Translations under genes and position numbers: made by a program
Shown: positions 1 through 6,899 of the stretch, in pieces
Position numbering within the stretch: position 1 is the first letter of the stretch
Layout: each line of letters opens with the position of its first letter
Assembly: GCA_002291985.1 (NCBI GenBank)
Contig: DBBB01000112.1
Span: forward strand, 1 to 15,290
Origin: Firmicutes bacterium UBA995
Lineage (GTDB): Bacteria > Bacillota > Sulfobacillia > UBA995
Direction: 5' to 3'
Length of the DNA stretch: 15,290 nt
The notes under the pieces: generated by a model
The model's input: the letters and a program-made list of their open reading frames with translations, nothing else
Told to the model about the DNA's origin: nothing
Database searches by the model: none

Positions 1-1
1 C

Positions 2-226
2 GCTGCCGTGGACGAAGGACCGGGGATTCCCGACATAGAGCTGGCGATGCAGGAGGGCTTCTCCACGGCCCCCGATTATGTTCGCGAGATGGGCTTCGGG
101 GCAGGCATGGGCCTTCCTAACATGCGCAAGTGCGCGGATGAACTCCAGGTGCATAGCGAGGTCGGCAAGGGCACCTCGGTACGGGCCGTCATCCAAAACT
201 GCCGAGGAGAGGGTCGGACGGGTTGA
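2..226 (+). CDS. RsbT/RsbW-like anti-sigma-type ATPase, 3' fragment
   Basis: This is the C-terminal 74 or so residues of a gene that begins left of the window. Two ATP-binding boxes of the GHKL (HATPase_c) fold are visible: a G1 box DEGPGIPD right at the start and a G2 box GFGAGMGLPN about 30 residues later. The closing stretch (HSEVGKGTSVRAVI) is typical of small RsbT/RsbW-type serine kinases or anti-sigma factors. The N box that carries the catalytic Asn is outside the window. The stop codon TGA overlaps the TTG start of the next gene (TTGA), so the two are probably translationally coupled. The family phosphorylates anti-sigma antagonists or switches phosphatases. Next to a sensory hydrogenase it may be the output domain, but that is inference. 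A short GHKL protein of another subfamily remains possible. Confidence 0.82.
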   Translation, partial: AAVDEGPGIPDIELAMQEGFSTAPDYVREMGFGAGMGLPNMRKCADELQVHSEVGKGTSVRAVIQNCRGEGRTG

Positions 227-1569
227 GCTACTTCCATTCAGTCACCCTCGACCGCGAAAAGTGCAAGGGATGTACCAACTGCATAAAGCGTTGCCCGACG
301 GAGGCGATCCGGGTTCGAGATGGCAAGGCCCACATCCTCGAGGAGCGGTGTATCGACTGCGGGGAGTGCATTCGTATCTGTCCCAACCAGGCCAAGGTCG
401 CCGTAACCGACCGGCTCGACCAGCGCGCCGGGTTCCCCCGGAACGTAGCCCTGGTGGCGCCGTCTTTTCTGGGTCAGTTCGGCCGGGATGTCGACCCGGA
501 ACGGATATTGCACGGACTCCTTTGCCTGGGTTTCGACGGCGTCGAGGAAGTGGCGCGGGGAGCGGACCATGTGGCTGCCGCTATCCGCCGTCATTGTCGA
601 CAGGTCCCGGGGCCCCGCCCCCTGCTCTCTTCGGCCTGTCCGGCGGTGGTTCGATTGACCCAGGTGCGTTTCCCCAGCCTCGTCGATCACATCATCCCCC
701 TGCACACGCCGATGGATGCCGCGGCCACCCTTGCCCGAAAGGCGGCCCGGGACGAGATGCGCCTCAGCAACGACCAGGTAGGGGTATGGTTCATCACCCC
801 TTGCCCGGCCAAGATGACGGCGATTCGCCAGCCGGTTGGGCTGGTCCGCTCGGAAGTCACCGGCGCTTTGAGCATGACCGAGGTGTATGGGGCCATCCTA
901 TCCGTCCTTTCCCGGTCAGGAGGAGATCGGCGCCGAAGCAAGGGTTCGGCTGCGGGTATCGGCTGGGGCCGAGCGGGCGGCGAGAACGAGTCGATCGGCG
1001 AGGGAGCGCTCCTGGCGGTCGATGGGATACATAACGTGATTGCCGTCCTCGAGGAAGTCGTTCGCGACCGCCTGCGGGACGTTGATTACCTTGAGTTACA
1101 GGCCTGTGTGGGCGGCTGCGTCGGTGGGCCGCTGGCCCCGGAGAACCCGTTCCTCGCCAGGCGTAATCTCCATGCGCTCACCGAACGTCTTGCCCGGAGC
1201 ACCCCTGAACCGGCAGTCGACCTCATCGGGTCGTCCGCCCTTGAGGGTCGCCTGACAATGCGTGAGGCGATCGAGCCCCGCCCCATCTTGCAACTGGACG
1301 AAGACCCGGCCATCGCCATCGCCAAGGCCGAGCGGCTCGAGCAGGTGGTAGGGCAATTGCCCGGCCTGGACTGCGGATCGTGCGGCTCGCCTCACTGCCG
1401 GTCGCTGGCCGAAGATATCGTCCGGGACGTCGCCTTTGAGACGGACTGCGTTTTCAAGCTGAGAGAACAGGTGCATTCTCTGGCCAAGGAGATGCTGGAG
1501 TTGGCTCAGAAGCTGCCGCCGTCCATGGGGCATGGGCAGGCGGGGAAGGGCGAGGGAGCAACATGCTGA
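223..1569 (+). CDS. Sensory-type [FeFe]-hydrogenase-like iron-sulfur protein
   Basis: This is a 448-residue protein with a TTG start after a GAGGAGAGG ribosome site. The N-terminus has two [4Fe-4S] ferredoxin motifs (Cys14/17/20/24 and Cys43/46/49/53). Residues from about 75 to 345 match the [FeFe]-hydrogenase large-subunit C-terminal domain in divergent form. Loop 1 reads SSACPAV (Cys139), loop 2 TPCPAK (Cys194, Lys197) and loop 3 QACVGGC (Cys295, Cys299), so all four cysteines expected to hold the H-cluster cubane are kept. The cysteine that relays protons in catalytic enzymes is Ala138, as I recall for Thermotoga HydS-type sensors. A third cluster domain (Cys384/387/392/409, FeS/PF04060 pattern) takes the place of the PAS domain common in group C sensors. 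I infer an H2 or redox sensor working with the adjoining ATPase. A purely structural iron-sulfur protein is the alternative. Confidence 0.82.
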   Translation: MSYFHSVTLDREKCKGCTNCIKRCPTEAIRVRDGKAHILEERCIDCGECIRICPNQAKVAVTDRLDQRAGFPRNVALVAPSFLGQFGRDVDPERILHGLLCLGFDGVEEVARGADHVAAAIRRHCRQVPGPRPLLSSACPAVVRLTQVRFPSLVDHIIPLHTPMDAAATLARKAARDEMRLSNDQVGVWFITPCPAKMTAIRQPVGLVRSEVTGALSMTEVYGAILSVLSRSGGDRRRSKGSAAGIGWGRAGGENESIGEGALLAVDGIHNVIAVLEEVVRDRLRDVDYLELQACVGGCVGGPLAPENPFLARRNLHALTERLARSTPEPAVDLIGSSALEGRLTMREAIEPRPILQLDEDPAIAIAKAERLEQVVGQLPGLDCGSCGSPHCRSLAEDIVRDVAFETDCVFKLREQVHSLAKEMLELAQKLPPSMGHGQAGKGEGATC

Positions 1570-1919
1570 CACTTGAGCGGATTACCAGGGAGTTGGGACT
1601 CGAGCGACTGACGCCTCCGGGGATGGGCGCCGGGCGGCCGGTAAAGTGGGGTTACTGTTCAGACCTCCTTAGCGACGTGATGGCTCACGCCCGTTCCGGA
1701 GACATCTGGATAACCCTTCAGACCCATCAGAACATCGTGGCGGTGGCGCTGATGACCGAGGTGGCCGGGGTCGTCTTTCCCCGGGGGCTGACGGCGGACG
1801 CGGATACCCTCGAGAAGGCAGTTCGTGAAGAGGTTCCGCTGCTGTCGTCAAATAAGACCGCCTTTGAGCTTGCGGGCCGGCTATATGCCCTCCTGGCGGG
1901 GGAGCGCGATGAGCGTTGA
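1563..1919 (+). CDS. DRTGG-domain protein
   Basis: This is a 118-residue protein that overlaps the sensor gene by 7 nt and the PHP gene by 4 nt. It is preceded by GGGCGAGGGAGC as ribosome site. It resembles stand-alone DRTGG domains, small alpha/beta modules named after a region of phosphotransacetylases and CBS-linked pyrophosphatases. The signature position reads ARSGD (residues 43-47), followed by an IWITLQTHQNIVAVA strand and a VVFPRGL turn. There is no transmembrane segment and only a single Cys (31), so it is not an iron-sulfur protein. DRTGG proteins commonly lie beside hydrogenase and anti-sigma-factor genes in clostridial genomes (from memory), and ligand binding is suspected but undefined. 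A role in signalling from the sensor hydrogenase is inference from position alone. Confidence 0.75.
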   Translation: MLTLERITRELGLERLTPPGMGAGRPVKWGYCSDLLSDVMAHARSGDIWITLQTHQNIVAVALMTEVAGVVFPRGLTADADTLEKAVREEVPLLSSNKTAFELAGRLYALLAGERDER

Positions 1920-2656
1920 GGGCGTTCCGGGGAGACTTGCACGTTCATACGGCGCTGTCGCCCTGTGCCGACGAGGAGATGACGCCGCCGGCCATCGTGG
2001 AGCGGGCAGTGGCTCTGGGCATCGACCTCCTGGCCATCACCGACCACAATACCGCCGAGAACGTCTCCGCGGTAGTGATGGCTGCCCGTCAAGCCCCGCT
2101 GACGATCATTCCCGGCATGGAGCTTCAAACGCGGGAGGAGGTCCATATCGTGTGCCTCTTTCCTGACGTCGAAACGACCTTGGATTGGCAGGAAGAAGTC
2201 TACCGCCGCCTGCCTGACCGCGAGAACCGGGAGGACTTGCTGGGCGCCCAGTGGATCTGCGATGAGATGGGGAAGATGCTTGGGAAACTGGACCGGCTGC
2301 TCTTGACCTCCGCGGCCATGAGCGTGGAGGAGGCGGTTGCTGCCGTGAATGCGCGACGGGGCCTGGCGATACCGGCTCATGTCGACCGTCCTGCCTACAG
2401 CATCCTTGCGCAGCTCGGATTCATCCCGCCGGGACTGGGGATTGCGGCCTGCGAGCTGTCGAGTCGGGCGGATCCAGGCCAGGTACGGGGCAAGTTTCCC
2501 GGTCTCGGCGACGTTGAACTCATCGTCTCTTCGGATGCGCACAGGCTGGCAGAACTCGACGGCGCGAGGACCCGATACTGGCTGAGGCGGCCGGAACTGG
2601 CCGAGATGCGGAAGGCACTCACAGGGGTGGATGAACGGAAGGTGAGAGTGGACTGA
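1916..2656 (+). CDS. PHP-domain metal-dependent phosphoesterase
   Basis: This is a 246-residue protein of the polymerase-and-histidinol-phosphatase (PHP) superfamily. Metal-binding motifs appear in the expected order: GDLHVHT (His9, His11), ITDHN (Asp43, His44), PGMEL (Glu69), EEVHIV (His77), IPAHVDR (His155) and SSDAH (Asp207, His209). The set looks complete, so it should be an active hydrolase in the cytosol. There is no signal peptide. The start is a TTG that overlaps the preceding stop (TTGA). No in-frame ATG gives a better start, and the GDLHVHT motif sits correctly near the N-terminus. It resembles the TrpH/YciV-like branch, whose members hydrolyse nucleotide or oligonucleotide phosphates, but the substrate cannot be read from the sequence. 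It follows the DRTGG gene and precedes hydC1, which suggests a nucleotide-signal or clean-up role tied to the hydrogenases. Confidence 0.85.
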   Translation: MRAFRGDLHVHTALSPCADEEMTPPAIVERAVALGIDLLAITDHNTAENVSAVVMAARQAPLTIIPGMELQTREEVHIVCLFPDVETTLDWQEEVYRRLPDRENREDLLGAQWICDEMGKMLGKLDRLLLTSAAMSVEEAVAAVNARRGLAIPAHVDRPAYSILAQLGFIPPGLGIAACELSSRADPGQVRGKFPGLGDVELIVSSDAHRLAELDGARTRYWLRRPELAEMRKALTGVDERKVRVD

Positions 2657-2721
2657 TCATGATGGCGGGCGCAAGATGAACAGCAGGTACAGCTGCAATT
2701 GAGGAATGGAGGGGCTATTCT

Positions 2722-3243
2722 GTGAGCCAATCGGCTTGTTGTCAGGGAGCGGCGTTGAGCGAGATCCTGACGGACGATCAGCGCAATGCCCTTGACGCCA
2801 TCATCGCCGAGCACCGAAACTCACCGGCCGACCTGATCTCCGTCTTGCACGAGGCACAGGAACTGGTCGGGTACCTCCCGCAGGAGGTCCAGGTACGGGT
2901 GGCGGAAGGACTAGGCGTGCCCATCAGCGAGGTGTACGGGGTAGTCACTTTCTACTCGCTCTTCGCGACCCGGCCCCGGGGGAAGTTCAAGATCAGCCTG
3001 TGCAATGGCACGGCCTGCTATGTACGTGGGGCTCCCCGGGTGCTCGACCGGCTCGAACGGGAACTGGGCGTCAAGCCCGGCGATACGAGCGCCGACGGCC
3101 TGTTCTCCCTGGACGTGGTGAGGTGTTTGGGGGCATGTGGCCTCGGTCCGGTGATGACCGTGAATGCGGATGTGCATGCCCGACTGAAGCCGGACCGCCT
3201 CGGTGGGCTTTTGGACGGCTACCGGAGGACCGAAGGCCAGTGA
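2722..3243 (+). CDS. hydC: Bifurcating hydrogenase subunit HydC1 (NuoE-like, [2Fe-2S])
   Basis: This is a 173-residue NuoE/24-kDa-type subunit, usual length for HydC/HndA. The C-terminal thioredoxin-like ferredoxin domain has the four [2Fe-2S] ligands Cys94, Cys99, Cys135 and Cys139 (C-x4-C, C-x3-C). The N-terminal helical domain shows the family motifs GYLPQEVQ and YGVVTFYSLF. The protein should dock on HydB1 and shuttle electrons near its FMN. The GTG start follows GGAGGGGC at good spacing. A TTG at 2755 (MSEILTDDQ) is a possible alternative that would remove the unusual SACC near the N-terminus. A 65-nt gap separates it from the PHP gene. I see no clear promoter or Rex-type operator there, so it is probably transcribed from upstream. 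Confidence 0.93.
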   Translation: MSQSACCQGAALSEILTDDQRNALDAIIAEHRNSPADLISVLHEAQELVGYLPQEVQVRVAEGLGVPISEVYGVVTFYSLFATRPRGKFKISLCNGTACYVRGAPRVLDRLERELGVKPGDTSADGLFSLDVVRCLGACGLGPVMTVNADVHARLKPDRLGGLLDGYRRTEGQ

Positions 3244-3264
3244 CAGTTCCGGGGAGGGAAACGG

Positions 3265-3840
3265 GTGAAAGAACTTGCCCTCCACATCCTCGATCTCCTG
3301 CAGAACTCGGTAGAAGCAGGAGCATCCCGGGTGGGGATTGACATCATCGAGGACGCGGGCAACGACCAGCTGGTCATCGAGGTTAGAGACGATGGAAAGG
3401 GCATGTCGCCCGAGTTGCTCGAGCGCGTACTCGACCCCTTCGTCACCACTCGCCGTACCCGGCGGGTGGGACTCGGGTTGCCCCTGCTGGCCGTCGCTGC
3501 GCGACAAGCCGGTGGCGAGGTTCAGGTCGAGTCGTCTCCGGGCGGAGGGACGAGGATTGTCGCGAGCTTCGGGCTCAGTCATGTGGATCGGGCGCCGCTG
3601 GGGGACATGGCGGCAACGCTTGTCGCGGTCCTCGCCGCCAACCCGCAACTGAAGCTCCACTATCGCCACCGCCGGGATGGCGGGGAGGCGTTGTTTGACT
3701 CCGAGGCGATCGAGGAACGAATAGGCAGCGTACCCTGGGACAAGCCCGAGGCGGCGCTGTGGGCCCGGGACGCTATCCGGTCCGGCCTGGCGGCCCTGCC
3801 AGACCCGGCCTCCGGTCCCGCCCGGGACAAGGGGAGGTAA
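3265..3840 (+). CDS. GHKL (HATPase_c) ATP-binding protein within the hyd operon
   Basis: This is a 191-residue protein consisting of a histidine-kinase-type ATPase domain without a phospho-accepting His domain or sensor region. The N box reads LLQNSVEAGAS (residues 12-22), the G1 box DDGKGM, and the lid/G2 region TTRRTRRVGLGLPLL. SSPGGGTRI closes the fold at about residue 95. The last 80 or so residues (LGDMAATL onward) are not recognisable. It sits between hydC1 and hydB1, 21 nt after the former and 2 nt before the latter, with a GTG start after GGGGAGGG. Stand-alone ATPases of this type recur beside hydC in clostridial bifurcating hydrogenase operons, as I recall. It may regulate or modify the enzyme, or relay the sensor signal. 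It is not a complete two-component kinase. Confidence 0.83.
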   Translation: MKELALHILDLLQNSVEAGASRVGIDIIEDAGNDQLVIEVRDDGKGMSPELLERVLDPFVTTRRTRRVGLGLPLLAVAARQAGGEVQVESSPGGGTRIVASFGLSHVDRAPLGDMAATLVAVLAANPQLKLHYRHRRDGGEALFDSEAIEERIGSVPWDKPEAALWARDAIRSGLAALPDPASGPARDKGR

Positions 3841-3842
3841 GC

Positions 3843-6800
3843 ATGCAACTCGAGAGAGCTCATGTGCTGGTGTGCGCCGGGGCCGGCTGCATCTCATCCG
3901 GCTGTCGCGCGGTACAGGAAGCCTTGCTGGCCGACCTCGCCAAACACGGCCTGGAAAACGAAGTGCGGGTCGTGGAGACCGGCTGTATGGGGCCGTGCGA
4001 TCTTGGACCGATGGTGGTCGTGTACCCCGAAGGTGTCTTCTATCAGAAACTCAAGGCCGATGATGCTCGGACTATCGTGGAGGAACACTTGCTGAAGGGC
4101 CGGGTGGTGGAAAAGCTGGTCCATCGCTCTCCTTCCACCCGCGAAGCGGTGCCCACTTTCGAGGACATCCCCTTCTTCAGCCGGCAGACCCGCATAGCTC
4201 TTCGGAACAGGGGGCGCATCAATCCCGAGCGCATCGAGGAGTATGTGTCGCGCGACGGGTATGCCGCCCTCGCCAAGGTGCTTTCGAAGATGCGGCCCGA
4301 AGAGGTCGTGGCTGCCGTCAAGGCTTCAGGTCTTCGCGGGCGCGGGGGCGCCGGTTTCCCGACCGGACTCAAGTGGGAGTTCACCGCCCGCGCCACCGGA
4401 TCGCCGAAATACGTCGTGTGCAACGCCGACGAAGGAGATCCGGGGGCGTTCATGGACCGCAGCGTGCTGGAGGGCGACCCCCATTCCGTGCTCGAGGCGA
4501 TGGCCATCTGTGGCTACGCCGTCGGCGCCGGCCAGGGCTACGTCTACGTGCGAGCCGAGTACCCCCTGGCCGTGGAGCGGCTGGGTCTTGCCATTCACCA
4601 GGCTCGAGAGTACGGCTTTCTGGGTAGAGACATCCTGGGCAGCGGTTTCGACTTCGACATGGCGATCCGGGTGGGCGCCGGGGCTTTCGTGTGCGGCGAG
4701 GAAACGGCGCTGCTGGCGTCGATCGAGGGTCGACGCGGGGAACCCCGGCCGCGACCGCCGTTCCCCGCCCAGGCCGGTCTGTGGGGCAAGCCCACCGTGC
4801 TCAACAACGTTGAGACCTGGGCTAACATTCCGCCTATCATCCTGCGGGGTCCGGAGTGGTACGCCGCCATCGGCACGGCCAAGGGCAAGGGCACCAAGGT
4901 GTTCGCCCTCGCCGGCAAGGTGGTCAACACGGGCCTCGTGGAGACGCCCCTGGGAACGCCGCTCGGGGAGATCATCTTCGACATCGGCGGCGGCGTTCCC
5001 CGGGGGAAGGCATTCAAGGCGGCCCAGACGGGCGGGCCGTCAGGAGGCTGTATACCCCGGCAGTTCCTGAATGTCCCCGTCGACTACGAATCCCTGGCCG
5101 AGTTGGGCACGATTATGGGATCCGGTGGACTCATTGTGGTGGACGAGGATACTTGCATGGTTGACCTGGCCAAGTTCTTCATCGAGTTCTGCCAGGATGA
5201 GTCCTGCGGCAAGTGCGCACCGTGTCGGATCGGCGTCACGCGCATGCACGAAATCCTCGATCGCATCACCAAGGGCCGGGGGCGGGAAGGCGATGTGGAG
5301 GCGCTCGTCGAACTCGGAGAGCACATCCGCTCCACCGCTCTGTGTGGGCTGGGGCAGACCGCTCCGAACCCGGTCTTGTCTACTATTCGCTACTTCCGGG
5401 ACGAGTATGATGCCCACATCCGCGAGGGGCGCTGTCCCGCGTCCGCCTGTGCCACCCTGCTGGTCTCGCCCTGTCAGAACACGTGCCCCGTGGACGTGGA
5501 TGTGCCCATCTACATCGACCAGATCCTCAAGGGCCGGGCCCTCGATGCTTACCGCACGGTCCTCGCCGACAATCCCTTCCCCAGCGTGTGCGGACGGGTG
5601 TGCCATCACCCGTGCGAGGGCAAGTGCCGGCGAGCCCAGCTCGATCAGCCGCTGGCCATCCGGGCCTTGAAGCGATTTGCCGGCGACCAGGCCCTCAACC
5701 TGAACGGCAAGCTTCTCCGACCCCGGCCGTCCCTCGAAGGGAAACCGGCGGTAGCGGTGGTCGGTTCCGGACCGGCGGGCCTGACCGCCGCGAACTATCT
5801 GGCACAGATGGGCTACCCGGTGACGGTATTCGAGTCATTGCCCGTGGCCGGCGGCATGCTGGCGGTGGGAATTCCCGAATACCGTCTGCCCCGCGATGTG
5901 CTGCGGGCGGAAATCCGTCAGATCGAGGCGCTGGGTGTCACCATCAAGACGGGAGTCCACGTGGGCCGGGAAGTGACCCTGGAGGATTTGCGCCGGCAGG
6001 GATTCGCCGCCGTCTTGGTCGCCGTGGGCGCCCACCATGGGCTCAGACTGGGCGTGCCCGGCGAGGACCTGCAAGGGGTTCACGAAGGAGTCGAGTTCCT
6101 GCGCGAACTCAACCTGGGACGGTCTCCCAGCCTGGAAGGCCGCCGGGTGGCGGTCATCGGCGGAGGGAACGCGGCGATCGATGCGGCCCGTTCCGCGCTA
6201 CGCCTGGGGGCCCGGGAAGTCCACATCGTGTATCGGCGGACCCGGGAGGAGATGCCGGCCGAACGGGGAGAGATCGATGAGGCGGAGCATGAAGGAGTGA
6301 AGCTGCACTTGTTGGCCGCCCCTTCAGCGATCAGGGGAGAGAAGGGACGGGTGGAGGCCGTACGCTGCCAGCGCATGAAACTCGGCGCCTTCGATGCCAG
6401 CGGGCGCCGCCGCCCGGTGCCCCAGGAGGGTGCGGAGTTCGATCTGCCCGTCGATACGGTCATCGTGGCGATCGGGCAGGGCGTGGATACTTCTGTTGCC
6501 AGGGGGAGCGAGACCCTCGTCGATGGCGGTCGCCTCCGCACGCAAAAGGGGCAGCCCCTTACCGGGATGCCGTGGGTGTTCGCGGCCGGGGACTGCGTCA
6601 CGGGAGCAGATACGGTGATCGCGGCCATCGCGGCCGGCAAGCGCGCGGCGGCGGCCATCGATCGCCATCTCGGCGGTGCGGGAGTACTGCCGCGACCCGA
6701 GCCACCCCGGCGCGAGATATCGGGCTCAGTGCTCGAGGAAGAGACGCCCCGGGTGCTCGTTCCCATGACATCGCTCGACCGACGCCAGGCATTCCAGCAG

Positions 6801-6899
6801 GTTGAACTGGGCTACTCAGGGGAACAGGCCCAGGCCGAGGCCCGGCGGTGCTTGCGCTGCGACGTCCGGGAAGCCGGGGAAGAGGAGGAGGCCAAGTGA
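3843..6899 (+). CDS. hydB: HydB1: NuoF-like NADH/FMN subunit fused to GltD/NfnB-like FAD oxidoreductase
   Basis: This is a 1018-residue fusion. Domains in order: thioredoxin-like [2Fe-2S] domain (Cys11, 16, 48, 52); NuoF flavoprotein core with GRGGAGFPTG (166 on), CNADEGDPG (193 on) and VCGEETAL for FMN and NADH; a [4Fe-4S] site at Cys455/458/461 and Cys501. After CPASAC comes a complete GltD-type module. It has an N-terminal cysteine domain (Cys544, 548, 583, 587, 591, 595), an FAD fold GSGPAG (641-646), an NAD(P)H fold GGGNAA (773-778), and Tyr797-Arg798-Arg799, a motif that binds the NADPH 2'-phosphate in GltD and NfnB relatives. FAAGD and a terminal RRCLRCD (Cys1003, 1006) follow. ATG 3843 after AAGGGGAGG is chosen; the 28-codon extension to 3759 overlaps the ATPase gene. 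Probably the nucleotide-handling hub of hydrogenase 1, with NADH and possibly NADPH sites. Confidence 0.93.
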   Translation: MQLERAHVLVCAGAGCISSGCRAVQEALLADLAKHGLENEVRVVETGCMGPCDLGPMVVVYPEGVFYQKLKADDARTIVEEHLLKGRVVEKLVHRSPSTREAVPTFEDIPFFSRQTRIALRNRGRINPERIEEYVSRDGYAALAKVLSKMRPEEVVAAVKASGLRGRGGAGFPTGLKWEFTARATGSPKYVVCNADEGDPGAFMDRSVLEGDPHSVLEAMAICGYAVGAGQGYVYVRAEYPLAVERLGLAIHQAREYGFLGRDILGSGFDFDMAIRVGAGAFVCGEETALLASIEGRRGEPRPRPPFPAQAGLWGKPTVLNNVETWANIPPIILRGPEWYAAIGTAKGKGTKVFALAGKVVNTGLVETPLGTPLGEIIFDIGGGVPRGKAFKAAQTGGPSGGCIPRQFLNVPVDYESLAELGTIMGSGGLIVVDEDTCMVDLAKFFIEFCQDESCGKCAPCRIGVTRMHEILDRITKGRGREGDVEALVELGEHIRSTALCGLGQTAPNPVLSTIRYFRDEYDAHIREGRCPASACATLLVSPCQNTCPVDVDVPIYIDQILKGRALDAYRTVLADNPFPSVCGRVCHHPCEGKCRRAQLDQPLAIRALKRFAGDQALNLNGKLLRPRPSLEGKPAVAVVGSGPAGLTAANYLAQMGYPVTVFESLPVAGGMLAVGIPEYRLPRDVLRAEIRQIEALGVTIKTGVHVGREVTLEDLRRQGFAAVLVAVGAHHGLRLGVPGEDLQGVHEGVEFLRELNLGRSPSLEGRRVAVIGGGNAAIDAARSALRLGAREVHIVYRRTREEMPAERGEIDEAEHEGVKLHLLAAPSAIRGEKGRVEAVRCQRMKLGAFDASGRRRPVPQEGAEFDLPVDTVIVAIGQGVDTSVARGSETLVDGGRLRTQKGQPLTGMPWVFAAGDCVTGADTVIAAIAAGKRAAAAIDRHLGGAGVLPRPEPPRREISGSVLEEETPRVLVPMTSLDRRQAFQQVELGYSGEQAQAEARRCLRCDVREAGEEEEAK

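Noticed and set aside
78..1034. 318-codon plus-strand frame overlapping the sensor hydrogenase
   Set aside because: Its translation is Arg/Pro/Gly-rich with no motifs, a frame shadow of the genes at 2-226 and 223-1569.
2657..2721. Possible promoter or Rex operator ahead of hydC1
   Set aside because: The 65-nt gap has no TTGACA/TATAAT pair and no TTGTTA-type inverted repeat; only the GGAGGGGC ribosome site and a chance 8-codon ORF are present.
3759..3842. N-terminal extension of HydB1 upstream of ATG 3843
   Set aside because: It overlaps the end of the ATPase gene, and the ATG at 3843 has a strong ribosome site and aligns with the HydB2 start (MxLxRAHVLVCAG).
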